Shown piece by piece: positions 1 through 4,745 of a DNA stretch of 5,199 nt; within the stretch, counting starts at the first letter, position 1; each line of letters opens with the position of its first letter. A program made the translations under genes and the position numbers. Below the pieces are notes generated by a model that saw nothing but the letters and a program-made list of their open reading frames with translations, searched no databases and was not told the origin of the DNA. The stretch is from CAYSYY01 sp964576115 [NCBI: uncultured Gemmatimonadota bacterium] (GTDB lineage Bacteria > Blakebacterota > Blakebacteria > Blakebacterales): the NCBI GenBank assembly GCA_964576115.1, contig CAZNUA010000015.1, positions 1 through 5,199 of the forward strand. The letters run 5' to 3'.

Positions 1-183
1 ATAGCACCTCATTGGCGGCTTCGTTCAACCCGGGATTTGAGGAATGCGAGCTCGTGATACGTTCTTGCCGCTAATCCAGTCCCTCGCCTCGCTCGACTCC
101 TCAAAATCCTACTGGTTCATCCGGTTTTTCCGTACTTCTGAGATTCCCATACCCGCATGAGGAGTTGAAGATCAGGTAGAAAA
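1..183. other. Non-coding or unassigned left flank
   Basis: I see no supported gene here. The longest tempting frame is a 38-codon plus-strand ORF at 44-160, rich in Ser, Phe and Ile. Its only purine-rich tract (GAGGA, 39-43) directly abuts the ATG, so it has no proper ribosome binding site spacing, and I do not recognise the product. The stretch also holds a loose inverted repeat (34-51 with 91-108, separate entry). It probably includes the left end of the ISL3-like element that follows, but without the matching right end I cannot place the terminal repeat or target duplication. Confidence 0.4.
34..108. repeat. Imperfect inverted repeat, 18-nt arms
   Basis: The arm at 34-51 (GATTTGAGGAATGCGAGC) is nearly the reverse complement of 91-108 (GCTCGACTCCTCAAAATC). 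They share about 16 pairs with one mismatch and two single-base bulges, around a 39-nt intervening segment. There is no T-tract, so it is not a classic intrinsic terminator. It could be a folded non-coding remnant or an element end. The function is unknown. Confidence 0.4.
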
Positions 184-268
184 GGAGTGGACATCGTGGG
201 ATGCTTCCGTGTGTTCGCAGTTCTCCAACAACGATACACGGAAGGGAATCCCGCCGATGTCCACCTCC
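184..268 (+). promoter_or_regulatory. Long imperfect hairpin covering the transposase RBS and start
   Basis: The arm at 184-217 pairs with 232-268 around a 14-nt loop (218-231). Paired blocks include GGA/TCC, GTGGACATCG with CGATGTCCAC, GGGAT with its complement, CTTCCGTGT with ACACGGAAG, and TCG/CGA, separated by small bulges. This makes roughly 28-30 pairs. The right arm contains the purine-rich Shine-Dalgarno candidate (GGAAGGGA, 240-247) and the ATG at 257-259. In a transcript that starts outside the element both would be base-paired. Several IS families use such structures to stop transposase translation from read-through RNA; that this one does so is inference. Confidence 0.65.
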
Positions 269-1078
269 TTACTGTACCATGCCTACTACATCAAAGGATA
301 CGATTACGTTCGTACGCACTATGAGGGTGGCAAGATCAGGTTCGTCATCCGACACCGTCGTCAGAGGCTGCGCTGTGCTGTCTGCAACTCACCCAATGTC
401 ATCTGCCGCGGTCAGACAGAACGGACGTTTCGAGCTCCGCCGATACACACGATCATTTGAGCGTTATGCCCTTGAGCTGAGTCGCTGCATGACGATCAAG
501 GATGTGGCCAACCACCTGGGTGTAAGCTGGGACGTGATCAAGGATATCCAGAAGCGCTTTCTGAAGCGTCGTTTCTCCAAACCCAAGCTCTCAAAGTTGC
601 AGTTGATCGCCATCGATGAGATCTCGATCGGACGGGGGCATCGGTATATCACAGTGGTATTGGATCTCAAGAGCGGTGCCGTTGTCTATGTAGGACAAGG
701 GAAGGGAGCAGATGCCCTTGATCCTTTCTGGCGACGCCTGAAACGCTCTCGGGCCAAGGTGGAGGCGGTGGCCATAGATATTCTCCGGCCTACATCTCTG
801 CTGTCTCAGAGAATCTGACCCAGGCGGCCATCGTTTTTGACCACTTCCATATCATCAAGCTCTTCAACGAGAGGCTGTCCAATTTCCGGCGATGGCTCCA
901 AAGCACCCTGACCAAAGAACATCAGGCGGTCTTGAAGGGTATCCGCTGGTTGATCCTGAAGAGGCCTGAAAAACTGGACGATGACAAAGGCGAACTCGAA
1001 CGCCTGGAGAGGGCCCTGCAGCTGAACGAACCACTGGCCATTGCTTACTATATGGGGGATGAGTTGCGCCTGCTCTGG
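257..1078 (+). pseudogene. ISL3-family transposase, frameshifted and truncated
   Basis: This is a broken DDE-type transposase that would have cut and rejoined its own IS ends. The ATG at 257 opens MSTSLLYHAYYIKGYDYV, with a first zinc-finger half CAVC; this frame stops at 458-460. The product resumes in another frame at RRYTRSFERYALELSRC (about 436), followed by a helix-turn-helix near 489-565 (MTIKDVANHLGVSWDVI). The first catalytic Asp is in AIDE (codon 615-617) and the second in VEAVAID (777-779). One missing base near 780-782 shifts the frame again, after which SPAYISAVSENL and FDHFHIIKLFN (Asp 839-841) read on to DELRLLW at about 1077. The second CxxC of the zinc ribbon, about 30 residues before the RYTRSF block, is missing. 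The C-terminal part with the expected Glu is lost at the IS21 junction. The family is clear; inactivity follows from the two lesions and the truncation. Confidence 0.88.
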
Positions 1079-1085
1079 TGTCAAG

Positions 1086-1130
1086 GGACGGCAAGTTTTA
1101 CGACCTTAGCGGACGTCTACTTTTACGACC
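1086..1130. repeat. Two subterminal 20-bp direct repeats of the IS21 end
   Basis: GGACGGCAAGTTTTACGACC (1086-1105) and GGACGTCTACTTTTACGACC (1111-1130) match at 17 of 20 positions, with starts 25 bp apart. They lie 7 bp inside the TG terminus. IS21-family elements carry multiple such repeats near each end, thought to be IstA transposase binding sites; that role is inferred here from position and family knowledge. Confidence 0.75.
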
Positions 1131-1185
1131 CCCCTGGCTGTAATTTCGCCCTTCCTTCGCCTCTTGCCTGTGATTCTTCTCCTCT

Positions 1186-1407
1186 CTACGCGCCCTTCAA
1201 GATCCGATCCAGGTCGCGGAGCCGGTATGAGCGCCCCTTGATGTTGAGCACATGGCACTTGTGGAGCAACCTGTCCAGCAGTGCCGTTGTCATGATCTCA
1301 TCGCCGGCCAGGACCTCCAGCCAGTCTTTGACCGCTTTGTTGGTTGTGATCATGATACTGCCCCGCTGGTAGCGGTAGCTGATCAGGCGGACCTCGACTT
1401 GTCCAGC
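1186..1407 (-). pseudogene. istB: istB C-terminal fragment (IS21-family helper ATPase)
   Basis: Reading the minus strand from an in-frame TGA at 1408-1410 to the stop at 1186-1188 gives a 73-codon open tail. From RLISYRYQRGS (about 1389) onward it matches the end of IstB, the AAA+ helper ATPase that assists IstA in target selection. Visible motifs are IMITTNKAVKDW (sensor-1 strand with Thr-Asn), EVLAGDEI, the ALLDRLLH arginine-finger helix and NIKGRSYRLRDLDRILKGA at the C terminus. Intact IstB is about 240-270 residues, so Walker A and Walker B and everything else upstream are missing. The 5' edge between 1390 and 1407 no longer looks like the family. Confidence 0.85.
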
Positions 1408-1500
1408 TCACCGACCAGGCCCGGCACCCGATCGAGGAAGAGAGCCCGGGCGAACCGTAAGGGACCGGAACATGACATAGACGAAGTTCCTGCCGAAACT
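1408..1500. other. Unassigned segment between IS remnant and operon promoter
   Basis: The istB similarity stops here, and no transposon end or gene can be named. Two minus-strand frames stay open and look mildly protein-like (one reads ARALFLDRVPGLVGELDK, the other FGRNFVYVMFRSLTVRPG), but neither has a start or a family I recognise. It may be a shredded piece of the interrupted locus or of another IS. It marks the deletion junction between mobile-element debris and the resident operon. Confidence 0.4.
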
Positions 1501-1530
1501 TTCACTGCACCCGAGACGTATCAATATATA
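1501..1530 (+). promoter_or_regulatory. Candidate promoter of the padR-permease operon
   Basis: TTCACT (1501-1506) resembles a -35 box and TATATA (1525-1530) a -10 box, with 18 bp between them. The predicted start point falls inside the palindromic operator just downstream, so a bound regulator would block initiation. The match is moderate and comes from inspection only. Confidence 0.4.
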
Positions 1531-1554
1531 CCTATGTCACCTATGCGTAGGTGA
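1530..1554 (+). promoter_or_regulatory. Three-half-site operator, probable PadR binding site
   Basis: ACCTATG occurs at 1530-1536 and again at 1539-1545, 9 bp apart. An inverted copy, CGTAGGT, lies at 1546-1552. The last two form a palindrome, TCACCTA-TGCG-TAGGTGA, at 1537-1554 with perfect 7-bp arms. PadR-family dimers bind dyads close to their own promoters, and this one sits right after the -10 candidate and about 65 bp before the regulator's start. Binding by this PadR is inferred from position. Confidence 0.6.
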
Positions 1555-1605
1555 TCAAGGACAATGATCGATGTATCAGCCTTCGGCATTCCCCGGGGGC
1601 CGAAA

Positions 1606-1618
1606 GGAGATGTTCTCC
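1606..1618 (+). promoter_or_regulatory. Mini-hairpin sequestering the padR ribosome binding site
   Basis: GGAGA (1606-1610), TGT loop, TCTCC (1614-1618) form a perfect 5-bp stem that ends one base before the ATG at 1619. GGAGA is part of the Shine-Dalgarno sequence AAAGGAGA (1603-1610), which has ideal 8-nt spacing to ATG 1619. The stem could lower translation of the regulator; a triloop of this size is only marginally stable. Confidence 0.4.
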
Positions 1619-1951
1619 ATGAGCGGCAGCAATCTGTTCACCGGCACGCTCGACATCCTGATCCTGCGGGCGGTTCAGGTGGGACCGCTGCACGGCTATG
1701 CCATCGGTCAGTGGATCAAACGGCAGAGCCGTGATGAACTCCAGATCGAGGAGGGCGTACTCTACCCGGCTCTGCACAGACTGGCGCGCCGGGGATTACT
1801 GGCCGCCAAGTGGGGCCGGACCGATACCGGCCGCCGGGCCAGGTTCTATGCCCTGACACCGACCGGCAAAGAAATCCTGGCCCAGGAGCGGGCCCGCTGG
1901 ACCAGGCATGTGGAAGCCGTGAACGCCGCCCTCGACAGTCCGGAGGTGTGA
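1619..1951 (+). CDS. PadR-family transcriptional regulator (ADOP-associated type)
   Basis: This is a 110-residue cytoplasmic DNA-binding repressor of the short PadR subfamily that precedes duplicated orphan permeases (TIGR03433-like, from memory). The winged helix fills the protein: FTGTLDILILRAV (helix 1, residues 7-19), GPLHGYAIGQWI (22-33), the recognition region EEGVLYPALHRLARRGLL (44-61), the wing with W65 and RRARFYALTPTGKEIL (72-87), then a C-terminal dimerisation helix to about 103. I chose ATG 1619 because AAGGAGA lies 8 nt upstream and the length fits the family. An in-frame ATG at 1571 (with AAGGA at 1557-1561) would add 16 untypical residues, and ATG 1610 overlaps the Shine-Dalgarno. 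The stop is 6 bp before the permease start, so the two are co-transcribed. Autorepression through the dyad at 1530-1554 is likely; the inducer is unknown. Confidence 0.9.
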   Translation: MSGSNLFTGTLDILILRAVQVGPLHGYAIGQWIKRQSRDELQIEEGVLYPALHRLARRGLLAAKWGRTDTGRRARFYALTPTGKEILAQERARWTRHVEAVNAALDSPEV

Positions 1952-1957
1952 CGCTCC

Positions 1958-4594
1958 ATGTCCGCCTTTCACTTCATCCGCGATGTCTTCCGCATCACCG
2001 AGTTCCGGCCCGACGCCCGTCGCGACATCAGGGATGAGATCGATTTCCATCTCGACATGGCCGCGGCCGATATCGTTCAGAGCGGATGCGAACAGGATCA
2101 AGCCAGAAGACTGGCTCGAAAGCAGCTCGGCGACCGGAGCCGCATCGAATCGGAATGCGAACAGATAGATACCCTCGACCTCGCCCGGCGTCGTAGGCTC
2201 GACATGAAAGACACTCTCGCGCGGGAAATCCGCACCGCCGTACGTTCATTTCTCTCCCGGCCTTTCTGGAGCGGGATCATCATCCTCATGATGGCTCTCG
2301 GGATCGCCGGGAACACCGCTGTCTTCAGCCTGATCAACGGGCTCTTCATCACCCCCCTGCCCTACCCGGAAGCCGAACGTCTGGTCGACCTGAACGAAAC
2401 CGCCCCGGCCTGGGAAATTGACCGGCTCCAGATCACCTATCCCGATTTCGTCGCCTGGCGGGAGAATAGCCGGACCTTCGAGAGCATGGGCGTGTACCAC
2501 AACTGGTTCGTCACCCTCCTGACCGGGGATGAGGCCTCCCAGCTGCAGGCCCTGAAGACCAGCTGGGACCTGGCCCGGACACTACAGGTCGTTCCGCTGG
2601 CCGGGCGACTTTTCGGCCCCGAGGACGACCGCCAGGGGGCACCAAGGGTCGTGCTGCTGCTCGAAGAATTCTGGACCAGTCGCTTCGGACGCGATCCCGA
2701 CATGATCGGCCGAACCCTGATTCTGGACGATGAGCCCGTCGAGGTGATAGGCATTCTGCCCTCTGAAGCCGCTCCGACCGCCAAGGGAGCACTCTGGCTT
2801 CCCCTGCGGGCAGATCCGACCGACCGGGATGCCTATTTCATGTCCGGAATAGGTCGCCTGCGGGCCGGCGACACTCCCGAACAGGCCGGGGAGGATCTGC
2901 AGGCCATTCAGCAGGGATTGATCGATTCAGGCATTGCCGACCCCGAGGTCATGCCCGTTCTCTCCGATCTGCGCGAAACGATGATCGGGAACCTGAGCAC
3001 GGCCGTATTGCTGGTCTGGATCGCGGTCGGGGTGCTGCTGCTCATCGCCTGTGCCAACATCGCCAGCCTCATGCTGGCCCGAGCCTTTGCCCGCAGCCGC
3101 GAATTCGCCATCAGGACCGTGTTGGGAGCGGGTCGGGGAGCGATCCTGAGGCAATTGACGGTCGAAGCCCTCATCCTTTCGCTGTGCGGAGGAACTGTCG
3201 GCGTGCTGCTGGGGATCGCGGTCGTGCGGAGCATGACCGGCATGTTCGAATTCGGACTGCCCGTCTGGATCACTTTCGGAGTGGATCTGCGCGTCATCCT
3301 GTTCTGTCTGTTGTGCTGCACCGCAGCCGCCTTCGTCTTCGGCCTGGCACCGGCTCTTCAGCTCTCCCGACGCAGCAGGACCGGGATCGTGGCCGGTGAC
3401 ACCGCTCGCTCGACCTCCGGCCTGAGACGTCGCTTCCTGCTGAAGGGATTCGTAGTAGCGGAAGTGGCCCTGACGCTGGTGATGATGGTCACGACCGTTC
3501 TGCTCCTGCAGACCTTCCTGAAGATCAACCGGGTCGAGCCCGGATTCGGTCCCGAGGGCGTGCTCACATTCTCCCTCGCCCTGCCGGCGAACGGATCGGT
3601 AAGCCGGCCGGAGATGCCCTCTTTCTTCACCACGGTCAGCGAAAGACTGGAAACGATTCCCGGAGTCGAGCGGGCTGCGGCCGGATATCCGCTCCCCCTG
3701 GGCGGGCATATGGGCTTCTTCTTCGTCGCCGAGAACTCCCCTCTCAGCGAGTCCGGCGAAAAACCCCCGGTCAGCGTCGGCCGGATGGTCACTCCCGGGT
3801 ATGCCGACGCCCTGGGCCTGCACCTGCTCTCCGGTCGTTTCCTGCAGGAGAATGAAAGCGTTCCGACGATCGTCGTGAACGAGAGCTTCGCCCGGTTCTA
3901 CTGGGGTGAGGAGGATCCGGTCGGCCGCCGCGTCCGTTACCAGGGCGCTGAATGGTGGTTCGACGTCGTCGGACTGGTCAGGGACGTCAAACACAAGGGC
4001 CTCGACCAGGAGATGATCCCCGGTGTCTACCTGCCGCTGGCCGCCTTCCCGATGGAGTTCATGGATTTCGCAGTGAGAACCGCCGGCGATCCGCTCTCCC
4101 TGGTAGACGGCGTGCGGGCGGCGATAGCCGACCTCGATTCCCGGTTGCCGGTAGCCAACATCTCGACCATGCAGGAGAAGTTCGACGATTCCCTCGCCTT
4201 CCGCCGGGCCTATTCCACGCTGGTCGGTGTTTTCACGTTCATGAGCCTGCTGCTGGCCCTCGGCGGAGTCTACGGAGTCATCTCGCATTCTGTCGGTCTG
4301 CGTACCCGGGAGATCGGCGTCAGGATGGCCCTGGGAGCCCGCCGTCCGCAGATGATCGGAATGATCCTCGGTGAAGGTATCCGCCTGGTCGCGGTCGGCT
4401 CACTGCTCGGTCTCGGACTGAGCCAGGCCGCTTCGGGTCTGCTCTCCCGGCTCCTCTTCGAGGTCGAAGCCATGAACCCGCCGACTCTGATCGGCGCCGT
4501 CACCGCGCTCGCGGTCGTCGCCCTGGGAGCCAACCTGCTCCCGGCCCGCCGGGCGGCCCGGATTCATCCGGTCATCGCCCTCAGAGAGGAGTGA
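1958..4594 (+). CDS. Duplicated orphan MacB/FtsX-type ABC permease (ADOP family)
   Basis: This is an 878-residue inner-membrane protein of the 'Acidobacterial duplicated orphan permease' family (TIGR03434-like, from memory). Residues 1-85 are a cytoplasmic prefix with the typical RDEIDFHLD...QARRLARKQLGD helices. Two MacB-like units follow. The first has a transmembrane helix at about 103-131, a periplasmic core domain at 132-345, and helices at 347-373, 400-424 and 444-470. The second has a helix at 494-522, a core at 530-745, and helices at 751-776, 801-828 and 842-862. Each unit has the FtsX signature after its post-core helix: REFAIRTVLGAGRGAILRQL (381-400) and REIGVRMALGARRPQMI (784-800). 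The tail PARRAARIHPVIALREE is typical. Length is normal and there is no lesion. The Shine-Dalgarno GGAGGTG (1942-1948) overlaps the end of padR, with 9-nt spacing to ATG 1958. No ABC ATPase is encoded beside it, as usual for the family. The transported substrate is unknown; export or mechanotransmission of MacB type is inference. Confidence 0.93.
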   Translation: MSAFHFIRDVFRITEFRPDARRDIRDEIDFHLDMAAADIVQSGCEQDQARRLARKQLGDRSRIESECEQIDTLDLARRRRLDMKDTLAREIRTAVRSFLSRPFWSGIIILMMALGIAGNTAVFSLINGLFITPLPYPEAERLVDLNETAPAWEIDRLQITYPDFVAWRENSRTFESMGVYHNWFVTLLTGDEASQLQALKTSWDLARTLQVVPLAGRLFGPEDDRQGAPRVVLLLEEFWTSRFGRDPDMIGRTLILDDEPVEVIGILPSEAAPTAKGALWLPLRADPTDRDAYFMSGIGRLRAGDTPEQAGEDLQAIQQGLIDSGIADPEVMPVLSDLRETMIGNLSTAVLLVWIAVGVLLLIACANIASLMLARAFARSREFAIRTVLGAGRGAILRQLTVEALILSLCGGTVGVLLGIAVVRSMTGMFEFGLPVWITFGVDLRVILFCLLCCTAAAFVFGLAPALQLSRRSRTGIVAGDTARSTSGLRRRFLLKGFVVAEVALTLVMMVTTVLLLQTFLKINRVEPGFGPEGVLTFSLALPANGSVSRPEMPSFFTTVSERLETIPGVERAAAGYPLPLGGHMGFFFVAENSPLSESGEKPPVSVGRMVTPGYADALGLHLLSGRFLQENESVPTIVVNESFARFYWGEEDPVGRRVRYQGAEWWFDVVGLVRDVKHKGLDQEMIPGVYLPLAAFPMEFMDFAVRTAGDPLSLVDGVRAAIADLDSRLPVANISTMQEKFDDSLAFRRAYSTLVGVFTFMSLLLALGGVYGVISHSVGLRTREIGVRMALGARRPQMIGMILGEGIRLVAVGSLLGLGLSQAASGLLSRLLFEVEAMNPPTLIGAVTALAVVALGANLLPARRAARIHPVIALREE

Positions 4595-4602
4595 CAGCGG
4601 CC

Positions 4603-4680
4603 TCAGAACCCCAGGGCATAGCCCAGCTTGGTGAACACCCTCCGGTCTACCCGAATATCCAGCACGAGCTTGACTTCCTC
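4603..4680 (-). pseudogene. Truncated 3' end of an unknown minus-strand gene
   Basis: On the minus strand 25 codons (4680 down to 4606) before a TGA at 4603-4605 read EEVKLVLDIRVDRRVFTKLG followed by YALGF. Twenty of the 25 third positions are G or C, unlike the AT-rich DNA immediately upstream, which suggests real coding sequence. The stop is 8 bp from the convergent permease stop. No start codon or upstream body is present: the frame passes into the AT-rich ATPase promoter and meets a stop at 4744-4746. A C-terminal Phe after alternating hydrophobic residues would suit an outer-membrane beta-barrel end, but this is too short to assign. It could be a chance open frame. Confidence 0.35.
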
Positions 4681-4698
4681 TCTTCGGAACAATATAAC
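4670..4698 (+). promoter_or_regulatory. Promoter of the ATPase gene
   Basis: TTGACT (4670-4675) and TATAAC (4693-4698) are good -35 and -10 boxes with the optimal 17-bp spacing. The start point would fall near 4704-4706, about 40 nt before the ATPase ATG. The -35 box lies inside the truncated minus-strand frame and the -10 at the start of an AT-rich block (4691-4731, only 5 G/C of 41). Confidence 0.6.
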
Positions 4699-4729
4699 TT
4701 TATATAGATAAACTTTATTTGAATAAAGT
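4697..4729 (+). promoter_or_regulatory. Operator: 18-bp palindrome plus upstream half-site
   Basis: ACTTTATT-TG-AATAAAGT at 4712-4729 is a palindrome with perfect 8-bp arms. A third copy of the half-site, ACTTTAT, lies at 4697-4703, 15 bp upstream of the palindrome's first arm in direct orientation and overlapping the -10 box. The array straddles the predicted transcription start and ends 16 bp before the ATPase ATG, an ideal place for repression. The binding protein is not evident; the ATPase itself or an unlinked regulator are both possible. Confidence 0.55.
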
Positions 4730-4745
4730 ATGGAGAGGGGTCGTT

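Larger units (their letters stand above)
184..1078 (+). mobile_element. ISL3-family insertion sequence remnant, right part lost
   Basis: This is a decayed IS of the ISL3 family, recognised from its transposase reading frames (257-1078). The 5' untranslated region carries a long hairpin from 184. The right side ends abruptly at 1078/1079, where an IS21-type terminus begins in the middle of the transposase. The C-terminal third of the transposase, including the region expected to carry the catalytic Glu, and the right inverted repeat are therefore absent. The true left boundary may lie further left. The element cannot be autonomous. Confidence 0.8.
1079..1407 (-). mobile_element. IS21-family remnant: istB-side terminus
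   Basis: The plus-strand sequence TGTCAAGGGACGGC at 1079 begins directly after the ISL3 transposase codons for LLW. It has the 5'-TG and repeated subterminal sequences typical of IS21-family ends. Behind it come two 20-bp repeats and then the 3' part of istB on the minus strand, the order expected for the istB-side end of such an element. The rest (most of istB, istA and the other terminus) is missing. The inner breakpoint is not sharp and lies around 1390-1410. The copy is immobile on its own, and its position shows it inserted into the ISL3 element. Confidence 0.72.

Noticed and set aside
19-51. Resemblance of the GTTCAAC stretch to an integron attC core
   Set aside because: Only one short box fits; the paired boxes and the typical folded spacing are not found.
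44-160. Small plus-strand ORF of 38 codons in the left flank
   Set aside because: No properly spaced ribosome binding site, no recognisable product, and it overlaps the inverted repeat.
932-1372. A 146-codon plus-strand frame across the IS junction
   Set aside because: Its first ~49 codons are the ISL3 transposase tail; the rest is antisense of the IS21 terminus and istB, so it is a chance fusion.
2927-4288. A 453-codon minus-strand open frame inside the permease gene
   Set aside because: It is antisense to a clearly conserved permease. Its product is low-complexity (rich in Gly, Glu, Gln, Asp and His) without any domain, as expected for an antisense frame of GC-rich coding DNA.
4595-4625. 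Terminator after the permease
   Set aside because: Only a 4-bp stem (GGGC-ATA-GCCC near 4614-4624) without a T-tract; too weak to call.
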